From positions 8,742,001 to 8,806,000 of the forward strand of contig NZ_JARXYP010000002.1 of NCBI RefSeq assembly GCF_029893805.1: 64,000 bases of DNA. The letters run 5' to 3'. The notes beneath the pieces were generated by a model. That model was not told the origin of the DNA and did no database searches. It worked only from the letters and a program-made list of their open reading frames with translations. How positions within the stretch are numbered: position 1 is the stretch's first letter; each line of letters begins with the position of its first letter. Positions 57,420 through 64,000 of this stretch are shown one piece after another. Both the position numbers and the translations under genes were made by a program. Origin of the DNA: Streptomyces sp. SAI-135 (GTDB lineage Bacteria; Actinomycetota; Actinomycetes; Streptomycetales; Streptomycetaceae).

Positions 57420-58112
57420 ATGGCGGACAGCGAGCGGCCCGGCCCTGACCATCCCATCCGGGTCTTTCTGCTGGACGACCACGAGGTCGTACGACGAGGG
57501 GTGCGTGACCTGCTCGACGACGAACCGGACATCAGCGTCGTCGGTGAGGCCGGCACGGTCGAGCAGGCACTGGTACGGGTGCCCGCACTGCGCCCGCAGG
57601 TAGCCGTCCTCGACGTCCGTCTGCCGGACGGTGACGGGGTGAGCGTGTGCCGTGAGCTGCGCTCGAACATGCCCGAACTGGCCTGCCTGATGCTGACCTC
57701 GTTCGACGACGAGGAGGCACTGCTGGACTCGATCATGGCAGGCGCCTCCGGTTATGTCCTGAAGCAGATCCAGGGCTCCGACCTCGTCTCGGCGGTCCGC
57801 ACGGTGGCCGCGGGCCAGTCACTGCTCGACGCCAGCGCCACCACCAGGCTGATGGCACGCCTGCGGGACGGCCAGCAGAAGGAGGAGGAGCCGGACACGC
57901 TTCCGGGGCTGACCGAGCGGGAGCGGGAGATCCTGGCACTGATCGGCGAAGGGCTGACGAACCGGCAGATCGGGCAGCGGCTCTACCTCGCCGAGAAGAC
58001 GGTGAAGAACCACATCTCCCGGCTGCTGGCGAAGCTCGGCGTGGAACGGCGCATCCAGGCCGCCGTCATCGCCACCCAGGCACAGGACCGGCAACGGCAG
58101 CAGGGCGACTGA
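57420..58112 (+). CDS. NarL-type response regulator, DevR/OsdR-like
   Basis: A 230-residue two-component regulator. The receiver domain has acidic pair LDD at 18-20, phospho-acceptor Asp65 (VAVLDVRLPDGDG), the switch TSF and Lys in VLKQIQGSD. The LuxR HTH at about 165-220 carries LTEREREILALIGEGLTNRQ and EKTVKNHISRLLAKLGVERR, as in mycobacterial DevR and Streptomyces OsdR. No histidine kinase gene is within the window, so it appears orphan here. The start ATG 57420 follows GAGGAG. DevR-type boxes occur upstream of it and of the next genes, suggesting autoregulation and control of a low-oxygen regulon. Confidence 0.9.
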   Translation: MADSERPGPDHPIRVFLLDDHEVVRRGVRDLLDDEPDISVVGEAGTVEQALVRVPALRPQVAVLDVRLPDGDGVSVCRELRSNMPELACLMLTSFDDEEALLDSIMAGASGYVLKQIQGSDLVSAVRTVAAGQSLLDASATTRLMARLRDGQQKEEEPDTLPGLTEREREILALIGEGLTNRQIGQRLYLAEKTVKNHISRLLAKLGVERRIQAAVIATQAQDRQRQQGD

Positions 58113-58145
58113 CCGTCGGCTGCCGCCCGTGCCGTGGGCCGGCCG

Positions 58146-58176
58146 CGGGGCCGAAGGTCCCTCCTGCTCGGCCCCG
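58146..58176. terminator. 9-bp hairpin between response regulator and GAPDH genes
   Basis: CGGGGCCGA (58146-58154) and TCGGCCCCG (58168-58176) pair exactly. A DevR-like GGGGCC-GAA-GGTCCC (58147-58161) overlaps its left arm, so the element could be a terminator, an operator, or both. Confidence 0.5.
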
Positions 58177-58256
58177 TACGACCCAAGCCCCGGCCGGTCC
58201 GGAGTCCGCAGTCTGGTGGGACAGACATCGGTGGACATTCCCGGAGGGCGACGGAC

Positions 58257-59285
58257 ATGAGCGTGCGCGTGGGCATCAACGGCTTCGGCCGCATCGGACG
58301 AAACTACCTGCGCGGTGCGTTGGAGCGCGCACAGGACGGCACCGGTACACCGGTCGAGGTCGTCGCGGTGAACGACCTGACCTCGTCGGCGGCGCTGGCA
58401 CACCTGCTGGCGTACGACTCCACATACGGCCGGCTGGGCCGGACCGTGGAACACGACGAGACGTCCCTGACGGTGGACGGTCACCGCATCGCCGTGACCG
58501 CCGAGCGCGACCCCGCCGAGCTGGCCTGGGGCGATCTCGGCGTGGACGTCGTCATCGAGTCGACGGGCCGTTTCCGCACCCGTGAGCAGGCCGGCCGGCA
58601 CCTGGCGGCGGGTGCCCGGAAGGTGCTCCTTTCGGTGCCCGGCAAGGACGTCGACGCCACCGTGGTCATGGGCGTCAACGAGGGCACCTATGACCCGGAC
58701 CGTCACCACGTGGTCTCCAACGCGTCCTGCACCACCAACTGCGTGGCCCCCATGGTCAAGGTGATGGACGAATCCTTCGGCCTGGTCAAGGGCCTGATGA
58801 CCACCATTCACGGCTACACCAACGACCAGGTCGTCCTGGACGGCCCGCACAAGGATCTGCGGCGCGGCCGCAGTGCCGCCGTGAACATCATCCCCACCAG
58901 CACCGGTGCCGCCCGAGCCGTGGGCCTGGTCCTGCCGGAACTGGCCGGCACGCTCGACGGGATCGCCGTGCGGGTCCCGGTGGAGGACGGCTCGCTGACC
59001 GATCTGAGCCTGGTCCTGGAGCGGCCGGCGAGCGTGGAGGAGATCAACGCGGCGTTCCGGGAGGCCGCCGACGGACCGCTCAAGGGAATCCTGCGGGTGT
59101 CGGACGCGCCGATCGTCTCGCGCGACGTGGTCGGCGACCCGGCCTCGTGCGTCGTGGACGCCCCGCTGACACAGGCGCACGGCGAGCTGGTGAAGGTCTT
59201 CGGCTGGTACGACAACGAGTGGGGCTACACCAACCGCCTGCTCGACCTCACCGAGTACGTCGCGGAACGGCTCCCGCGCGGCTGA
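58257..59285 (+). CDS. gap: type I glyceraldehyde-3-phosphate dehydrogenase
   Basis: A 342-residue GAPDH. The NAD fold INGFGRIGRN opens the protein, the catalytic Cys158 lies in SNASCTTNC, the base is in TTIHGYTNDQ, and the C-terminal WYDNEWGYTNRL is invariant. It oxidises glyceraldehyde-3-phosphate in glycolysis. Its place among stress genes suggests a second, conditionally expressed copy rather than the main glycolytic one, though the chromosomal copies are not visible here. GGAGGG lies 8 nt before ATG 58257. Confidence 0.95.
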   Translation: MSVRVGINGFGRIGRNYLRGALERAQDGTGTPVEVVAVNDLTSSAALAHLLAYDSTYGRLGRTVEHDETSLTVDGHRIAVTAERDPAELAWGDLGVDVVIESTGRFRTREQAGRHLAAGARKVLLSVPGKDVDATVVMGVNEGTYDPDRHHVVSNASCTTNCVAPMVKVMDESFGLVKGLMTTIHGYTNDQVVLDGPHKDLRRGRSAAVNIIPTSTGAARAVGLVLPELAGTLDGIAVRVPVEDGSLTDLSLVLERPASVEEINAAFREAADGPLKGILRVSDAPIVSRDVVGDPASCVVDAPLTQAHGELVKVFGWYDNEWGYTNRLLDLTEYVAERLPRG

Positions 59286-59297
59286 GCACCCCAGTTC

Positions 59298-59327
59298 CCG
59301 GACCCCGGCGCTCGCGCCGGGGTCCGG
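59298..59327 (+). terminator. perfect 14-bp hairpin after gap
   Basis: CCGGACCCCGGCGC (59298-59311) and GCGCCGGGGTCCGG (59314-59327) are exact arms; the two central bases and the innermost pairs form the loop. It is 12 bp past the gap stop. Confidence 0.8.
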
Positions 59328-59409
59328 CCGTTCGACGACAGGCCCGGACCGGTGCGGCGGCCGGGAGCGGTGCCCCTGAAGGCCGCGTACGAGGGGACCG
59401 TCGGCCGCG

Positions 59410-59434
59410 GGGCAGGGACCAGTGGTCCCTGCCC
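59410..59434. promoter_or_regulatory. 25-bp palindrome GGGCAGGGACC-AGT-GGTCCCTGCCC upstream of first Usp gene
   Basis: Arms of 11 bp are exact. The GGGACC-NNN-GGTCCC core recurs 49 bp... upstream-type spacing is conserved at the second Usp gene (60451-60465). It lies 50 bp before the Usp start. Best candidate operator for the DevR/OsdR-like regulator. Confidence 0.75.
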
Positions 59435-59483
59435 GTCCGGCCGCACGGAACGGAGACTCGAAGCACCTTGAAGGAGGTTTCCC

Positions 59484-60362
59484 ATGACCCGCACCCTCAC
59501 CGTCGGACTGGACGGCTCACCGGAGAGCCTGGCCGCCGCGGACTGGGCCGCCCGTGAAGCACTTCTGCGTGACCTGCCCCTGCGGTTGGTGAACGCCTCG
59601 GAGTGGCAGGCCCCCGCCTACGCGCCGCCGAGCGGACTCGGCGTGCCGGCGCCGCCGCGGGAGCTGCAGCACGCGGCTGCGCAGCGCCTCCTGGACGAGG
59701 CGCGGGCCCACGTCGCGGACCGGCACCCCGGTCTGCGGATCGAGGTCGAGGACATCCCCGGTCTGCCCGTGCAGGCCCTGTTGAAGGCCGCGGAGGAATC
59801 CGAACTGCTGGTCCTGGGATCTCGAGGTCTGGGCAGGATCACCGGCTTCCTGCTCGGCTCCGTCTCCCTCGCCGTCCTGGCCGGGAGCGAGCGGCCCGTG
59901 GTCGTCGTACGGTCCGCCGCACCCGACGAGCAGGACCGGCCGACCGACGTCGTTCTCGGACTCGATCTGGACAGGCCGAACGACACGGTGATCGACTTCG
60001 CGTTCGACGCGGCGTCGCGGCGCGCGGCACGTCTGCGTGTCGTCCACGGCTGGACGCTGCCGCCCTACCTTTACGGCGGGGACCTCATGCCCGAACTGGA
60101 CGACGACCTGGGCAGGCGGGTGCGAGACGAACTCGCCGAGGTGCTGCGGCCGTGGCAGGAGAAGTTCCCCGGCGTGGAGGTGAGCACGCAGACCACCGTC
60201 GGCGGCGCGGGACCCCATCTGGTCGAGGCTTCCCAGGACGCGGCACTGGTGGTCGTGGGCCGAAGGATCCGCCGGGCAGCGGTCGGCACGCACATCGGGC
60301 CGGTGACCCATGCACTTCTGCATCACGGCACCGCGCCGGTGGCGGTCATCCCGCACGAGTGA
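59484..60362 (+). CDS. universal stress protein, tandem Usp domains
   Basis: The 292-residue protein has two Usp domains (about 1-145 and 152-292). Each begins with a nucleotide-binding strand (VGLDGSPESLAAADWAAREA; VLGLDLDRPNDTVIDFAFDA) and ends with the ATP-site pattern G-2x-G-9x-G-S/T (GSRGLGRITGFLLGSVS; GRRIRRAAVGTHIGPVTH). Such proteins help actinobacteria survive oxygen limitation and are typical DevR targets. AAGGAGG precedes ATG 59484. A 25-bp palindrome lies upstream. Confidence 0.93.
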   Translation: MTRTLTVGLDGSPESLAAADWAAREALLRDLPLRLVNASEWQAPAYAPPSGLGVPAPPRELQHAAAQRLLDEARAHVADRHPGLRIEVEDIPGLPVQALLKAAEESELLVLGSRGLGRITGFLLGSVSLAVLAGSERPVVVVRSAAPDEQDRPTDVVLGLDLDRPNDTVIDFAFDAASRRAARLRVVHGWTLPPYLYGGDLMPELDDDLGRRVRDELAEVLRPWQEKFPGVEVSTQTTVGGAGPHLVEASQDAALVVVGRRIRRAAVGTHIGPVTHALLHHGTAPVAVIPHE

Positions 60363-60429
60363 CCGCGGCCGGTCCGGACCGGGCTTGCTCGGCGGAGTTG
60401 CCGCCGGACCGCCGCGTCGTCGCGCAGAC

Positions 60430-60465
60430 GGGCCGACCGGCCCTGCGCCCGGGACCTGCGGTCCC
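60430..60465. promoter_or_regulatory. two DevR/OsdR-like boxes upstream of second Usp gene
   Basis: GGGCCGACCGGCCCTG (60430-60445) is identical to the box before the response regulator. GGGACC-TGC-GGTCCC (60451-60465) repeats the core seen before the first Usp gene. They lie 63-98 bp upstream of the start at 60528. Confidence 0.75.
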
Positions 60466-60527
60466 TGCCCGTTCGGGCCGTGGGCAGAGATCCTCGAAGA
60501 GAACACAACGACACCGGAGGTGGGCTC

Positions 60528-61433
60528 ATGCCCGGCATGATCATCGTAGGACTCGACGGCTCGATCGAGAGCAGGGCCGCCGCGGACTGGGCCGCCCGTG
60601 AGGCGTCGTTGCGCGGTCTGACGGTGCGGCTGGTGCATGTGTGGCAGCCGGCGCCGGATCCGATGGCGCAGGCACCGCTCCTCGGTGCCGAAACCCACCA
60701 GCACTGGACCGAGCGCATCCCCCGCGAGGCCGCCCAGGGCCTGCGGCTGCGTCACCCCGGCGTCGAGGTGAGCACGGAGCAGCGCAGCGGGACCCCTGCC
60801 GACGTCCTCCTGGACGCCGCCAGGGACGCGGAGCTGCTGGTTCTCGGCTCCCGCGCGCTGAGCGGCATCGGCGGCTTCCTCGTCGGCTCCGTCGGACAGT
60901 CGGTGGCTGCCCGCGCCGAGGTGCCTCTGGTGCTGGTCCGGGCCGGAGAGCAGGCTGCCGACGAGCATCTCAAGGACGCTGCCGGCATCCCGTCCGCCGC
61001 CACCGGCTTCCGGCCGGTCGTCCTGGGCCTGGACACGAGCAGCCCCGACGATCAGGTGATCTCCTTCGCCTTCGAGGAGGCGCTGCGCCGCACCGCCACC
61101 CTGGCCGTCGTCCACAGCTGGAACCTGCCGTCCTACTACGCGTACACCGTGGCCGGCGGTTACGACCCCCGTGAGGACATCGCCCGCGCACAGGCCGGCG
61201 CTCTCACCGAGGTGCTGCTGCCCTGGCGGGAGAAGTACCCGGAGGTCAAGGTGGAGGAGATGTCCCGTACTGGCAGCCCCGCGAGCCACCTGATCGACGC
61301 TTCCCACGAGGCTTCGCTCGTCGTCGTCGGCCGCCGGGTGCGCCGCAGCCCGTTCGGCGTGCACATCGGATCCGTCACCCACGCGGTCATGCACCACGCC
61401 ACCGCCCCCGTCGCGGTCGTCGCCCACGAGTGA
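60528..61433 (+). CDS. universal stress protein, tandem Usp domains (second copy)
   Basis: A 301-residue paralogue of the preceding protein with the same two-domain plan: IIVGLDGSIESRAAADWAAR, GSRALSGIGGFLVGSVGQSV, VVLGLDTSSPDDQVISFAFE and GRRVRRSPFGVHIGSVTHAV. The similarity in sequence, length and promoter elements implies a local duplication. ATG 60528 follows GGAGG 7 nt upstream; an upstream in-frame start is rejected. It ends before a strong hairpin. Confidence 0.93.
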   Translation: MPGMIIVGLDGSIESRAAADWAAREASLRGLTVRLVHVWQPAPDPMAQAPLLGAETHQHWTERIPREAAQGLRLRHPGVEVSTEQRSGTPADVLLDAARDAELLVLGSRALSGIGGFLVGSVGQSVAARAEVPLVLVRAGEQAADEHLKDAAGIPSAATGFRPVVLGLDTSSPDDQVISFAFEEALRRTATLAVVHSWNLPSYYAYTVAGGYDPREDIARAQAGALTEVLLPWREKYPEVKVEEMSRTGSPASHLIDASHEASLVVVGRRVRRSPFGVHIGSVTHAVMHHATAPVAVVAHE

Positions 61434-61787
61434 GCCGGCGGATCCGGCCGATCCCTACGGCCAGTCAACGAGTCCGGGGCGCTCCCCGTCGTCGAGGAGC
61501 GCCCCGGACTCGCGTCCGCGTCGAGGCAGCCGGACTGGGCCACAGCGTTCGCCCTTGAGCACCGCTGGAAAGCTCGTCGAAACAGTCTCCCTGCAGTAGC
61601 CGAGGACGGCTCCATGACGGCCTCGGACGACAGGCTGGGCGGACGCCGAGCCGGGGCCTGGAGTGGGTGTTCGCCGGGAGCCTCCGGAGCCGACAGCAGC
61701 CCGCTCCAGGCATCGCCCTACACCGCCTGACATGGTCTTTCGCCTTCCTCGCTCCTATGATCGACATCGGTCGAAAGGGGGGGCCGG
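61434..61787. other. non-coding gap between Usp and methyltransferase genes
   Basis: This 354-bp stretch contains a terminator at its left end and a TATGAT hexamer at 61756-61761 that could be a -10 element for the methyltransferase gene (start 61788). No gene is seen. Confidence 0.5.
61470..61511 (+). terminator. perfect 16-bp hairpin after second Usp gene
   Basis: GAGTCCGGGGCGCTCC (61470-61485) and GGAGCGCCCCGGACTC (61496-61511) pair around a 10-nt loop, 36 bp past the stop. Confidence 0.82.
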
Positions 61788-62540
61788 ATGGACCGGACCG
61801 TGCGCACCGTCGAGGACGTTCTCGCGCTCTTGGACAGGCTCTTCGCAGCTGAATCCGAGGCCGTCCGCTTCGCCACGGGCGACGGCAAGGACTTCTGGGA
61901 CCGCTTCTACGCCGACCGGTCAAGGCCGGTCCCGTTCTTCGTGCCGAAGCCGGACGAGAACCTGGCTGCCTACCTTGACCAGGGCCTGATCGCTCCCGGC
62001 CGGGCCCTGGACCTGGGATGCGGCCCGGGCCGCAACGCGCTCTACCTCGCCGCGCGCGGCTTCCAGGTGGACGCCGTCGACCTTTCCCCGAAAGCCGTCG
62101 CCTGGGGCGAGGAGCGGGCTCAGGAGGCTGGAGTCGACGTCCGCTACCTGTGCGGTGACGCTTTCGCCCTTCCCGCCGCCGAGTTGAGCGGCCCGTACGA
62201 CCTGGTCGTCGACTCGGGGTGCTTCCACCACCTGCCGCCGCACCGCCGGGTCAGCTACCTGGCTCTGCTCGACCGCGTCCTCGCTCCTGGCGGCCACCTC
62301 GCTCTCACCAGCTTCGCGGCCGGCGAGGGGGGAATGGGGTCGGAACTGGCGGATGCGGACCTCTACCGTGCACGTGATGTGCAGGGTGGCCTCGCCTACA
62401 CTCCCGAATCGCTGCGCTGGATCTTCTCCGACCTGGTGGAGGTCGAACTGCGCCGGATGCGGGAGGAGCCCCCTGGGTCAGAACTGTTCGGCATGACGTT
62501 CCTGTGGACCGCCTTGTTCCGCCGGGGCGCGGCCGCCTGA
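61788..62540 (+). CDS. SAM-dependent methyltransferase
   Basis: A 250-residue class I methyltransferase. Motif I is ALDLGCGPGRNALYLAARG near residue 70; the acidic motif II is VDAVDLSPKAV; motif post-II includes YDLVVDSGCFHHLPPH; and motif III is VLAPGGHLALTSF. The N-terminal FWDRFYADRSRPVPFF is common to a group of small-molecule or thiopurine-like methyltransferases. A G-rich site (AAAGGGGGGG) precedes ATG 61788. Substrate unknown. Confidence 0.88.
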   Translation: MDRTVRTVEDVLALLDRLFAAESEAVRFATGDGKDFWDRFYADRSRPVPFFVPKPDENLAAYLDQGLIAPGRALDLGCGPGRNALYLAARGFQVDAVDLSPKAVAWGEERAQEAGVDVRYLCGDAFALPAAELSGPYDLVVDSGCFHHLPPHRRVSYLALLDRVLAPGGHLALTSFAAGEGGMGSELADADLYRARDVQGGLAYTPESLRWIFSDLVEVELRRMREEPPGSELFGMTFLWTALFRRGAAA

Positions 62541-62631
62541 GGGCGGTCCAGTCCGCGACCGTCCGCCATCACGCGACCGTGCTGGTCGCAGCCCACCACG
62601 TATGGCTACGACCAGCGCGACCTGATGCGTC

Positions 62632-63090
62632 CTAGCCGTTGATGTCGAGTGCTGTTCCGTACAGCCGGTCCACCTTCAGGCGAATGACCACGCGGCGCTC
62701 GGCAACCAGCTGCTCCAAGAACGCGTCTTCATCCTCCGGCTTCGCAGCCTGCGGGATCATTCCGAGCAGTTCCCGACCGACCGCATCGCCAGGAACCGTC
62801 GTGGTCCCCGAGACCTCGGCCTCGCCTTCCGCCACGGCGAACGACCATACGTCGCCGCCCTGCACATGCAGTGAGGCACGCGGATCGCGCCGCAGGTGCC
62901 GGACCTTGACGCGGTCGATTGTCGTGGAGAACCGCACGATGCGGGCGTCGGAGTCCCAGCTGTACAGCATGGTGGTCAGGTGGGGATGGCCACTGCGCTT
63001 GACGGTGGCGAGCGTGCCGAACTGCTGCTTGCCAAGCAGGTCGGAGAGGGCTTCGTCGGACAGGTGGCGAGGCGCGGGTCCTTGAGTCAT
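62632..63090 (-). CDS. PPOX-class (pyridoxamine 5'-phosphate oxidase-like, F420 or FMN) protein
   Basis: A 152-residue split-barrel protein: FGTLATVKRSGHPHLTTMLY, RIVRFSTTIDRVKVRHLRRD and PRASLHVQGGDVWSFAVAEG are typical of TIGR03618-type F420-dependent enzymes. A role in cofactor-dependent reduction is likely, but the substrate is not known. ATG 63090 is used because homology begins there; no ribosome site is evident, so the message may be leaderless. A 19-residue-longer GTG start at 63147 is less likely. Confidence 0.85.
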   Translation of the reverse strand: MTQGPAPRHLSDEALSDLLGKQQFGTLATVKRSGHPHLTTMLYSWDSDARIVRFSTTIDRVKVRHLRRDPRASLHVQGGDVWSFAVAEGEAEVSGTTTVPGDAVGRELLGMIPQAAKPEDEDAFLEQLVAERRVVIRLKVDRLYGTALDING

Positions 63091-63200
63091 GACGTGATCA
63101 ACACCCGTGGCCGTCCAACCATTTCGTGGACGCTGCGAATGGGGCACACGCGGGGAGGGGCGGGCTCACCTGCCCGCCCCTCCCGCACGGCCCGCCGCCG

Positions 63201-64000
63201 TCAGCCGTAGTACGCGGTGCGCATGATCCCCTGCATGTCGTCGAGCATCGGCATGCGGGGGTTGGCGGGCGCGCACTGGTCCTCGTAGGCGTTCAGGGCC
63301 TGTTGGGGCAGGGCGTCCAGGTACGTCCGCTCGTCGATGCCGAGGGCCTGGAACGTCGGCTCGATACCGACGGCGTCCCGCAGGCGTTCCACGGCCCGGG
63401 CGAGCGATTCCACGCCCTCCTCCGGCGTGGTGGCGGGCAGGCCGAGGGTGCGCGCGATGTCCTGGAAGCGCTCGGGGGCGCGGTAGTGCTCGTACTTGGG
63501 CCAGCCGGTCAGCTTGGTGGGGACGCTGCCGTTGTAGCGGATGACGTGCGGCAGCAGGACCGCGTTGGTGCGTCCGTGCGCGACGTGGAAGGTGGCACCG
63601 AGGGTGTGGGACATCGCGTGGACGATGCCGAGGAAGGCGTTGCCGAAGGCCATGCCCGCGATGGTCCCGGCGTTGTGCATCTTCTCCCGAGCCTCGGGGG
63701 AGCCGGCGCGGTCGTTCACCGCCGCCTCGAGGTGGCCGAAGACGAGGCGTATCGCGTGCAGGGCGAGGCCGTCGGTGAAGTCGTTGGCGTAGACGGAGAC
63801 ATACGCCTCGATGGCGTGGGTGAGGGCGTCGAAGCCGCTGTCGGCGGCGAGCGCGGGGGGCAGGACGGTCGTGAGCAGCGGGTCGACGATGGCGACGCTG
63901 GGGGTGAGCGCGTAGTCGGCCAGCGGGTACTTCTTGCCGGTGGCGGGGTCGGAGATGACGGCGAACGGGGTGACTTCCGCGCCGGTGCCGGACGTGGTGG
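63201..64000 (-). CDS. AdhE-like iron-dependent alcohol dehydrogenase, C-terminal part (N-terminus beyond window)
   Basis: About 266 C-terminal residues are visible; the start lies past the right edge. The segment holds the iron-site histidines (GIVHAMSHTLGATFHVAHG), GFDALTHAIEAYVS and the terminal APANPRMPML...AYYG typical of the bifunctional acetaldehyde/alcohol dehydrogenase AdhE. AdhE makes ethanol from acetyl-CoA, a fermentative reaction unusual in an aerobe but consistent with the adjacent OsdR/DevR-like group. Whether the aldehyde dehydrogenase half is present cannot be seen. Confidence 0.9.
   Translation of the reverse strand, partial: TTSGTGAEVTPFAVISDPATGKKYPLADYALTPSVAIVDPLLTTVLPPALAADSGFDALTHAIEAYVSVYANDFTDGLALHAIRLVFGHLEAAVNDRAGSPEAREKMHNAGTIAGMAFGNAFLGIVHAMSHTLGATFHVAHGRTNAVLLPHVIRYNGSVPTKLTGWPKYEHYRAPERFQDIARTLGLPATTPEEGVESLARAVERLRDAVGIEPTFQALGIDERTYLDALPQQALNAYEDQCAPANPRMPMLDDMQGIMRTAYYG

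Overview
The window is GC-rich actinobacterial DNA, almost certainly from a Streptomyces. Third codon positions are overwhelmingly G or C, GTG starts are common, and GGAGG-type ribosome binding sites and long perfect hairpins between genes are frequent. The encoded families are typical of the genus: PAS-LuxR, WYL, PucR and XRE regulators, secreted xylan- and cellulose-degrading enzymes, and a large NRPS/PKS locus. No rRNA, tRNA, IS element, prophage or CRISPR array was seen.

Layout. (1) 1-13,017: mixed accessory and house-keeping genes. These are a DUF1684 protein (cut by the left edge), an LLM oxidoreductase, two membrane proteins, a PAS-SpoIIE phosphatase, a lipoprotein, a secreted cutinase/PETase-type polyester hydrolase, a LuxR regulator, an acyl desaturase with its flavin/2Fe-2S reductase beside a divergent PucR regulator, a DUF3253 protein and an XRE-TPR regulator. 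(2) 13,706-41,545: a complete antimycin-type depsipeptide cluster, antA to antQ (17 genes), with a PAS-LuxR regulator next to antA. (3) 41,882-45,509: a coiled-coil protein, three cysteine-free ribosomal protein paralogues (L33, L31B, L36), a WYL regulator and an alpha/beta hydrolase. (4) 45,614-50,280: a plant-polysaccharide island with GH12-CBM2, ricin-GH62 and divergent GH10-CBM13 xylanase. (5) 50,527-55,337: a LysE exporter, a MacB/FtsX-type ABC transporter and a small secreted protein. (6) 55,624-64,000: oleate hydratase followed by a low-oxygen/dormancy-like group with a DevR/OsdR-type response regulator, GAPDH, two tandem-domain universal stress proteins, a methyltransferase, a PPOX protein and the C-terminal part of an AdhE-like alcohol dehydrogenase.

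How the antimycin genes fit together. AntN, AntO and AntP (tryptophan dioxygenase, alpha/beta hydrolase, kynureninase) turn tryptophan into anthranilate. AntF loads anthranilate on carrier AntG, and the PaaABCDE-like oxygenase AntHIJKL converts it to 3-aminosalicylate. AntC (C-A-T-C-A-KR-T) adds threonine, for which the specificity residues read here give the classic Thr code, and then a reduced alpha-keto acid (pyruvate to lactate in antimycin). AntD (KS-AT-T-TE) adds an alkylmalonyl unit supplied by the crotonyl-CoA carboxylase/reductase AntE, and closes the ring. AntM reduces the ketone and AntB acylates the resulting hydroxyl. AntQ activates the carrier proteins. AntA is the ECF sigma factor, and a nearby PAS-LuxR protein may act on GGGAAATC-type operators found between antB and antC.

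The core pathway is therefore known chemistry. The less familiar observations are around it: a translationally coupled arginine-rich leader ORF before antH, in-frame 60-bp tandem repeats that extend AntQ, a 9-bp microsatellite inside antL, an A-domain-like remnant inside AntC, a five-copy GAAA-N-TTTC operator array between the xylan genes, and a set of OsdR-like palindromes linking the stress genes.
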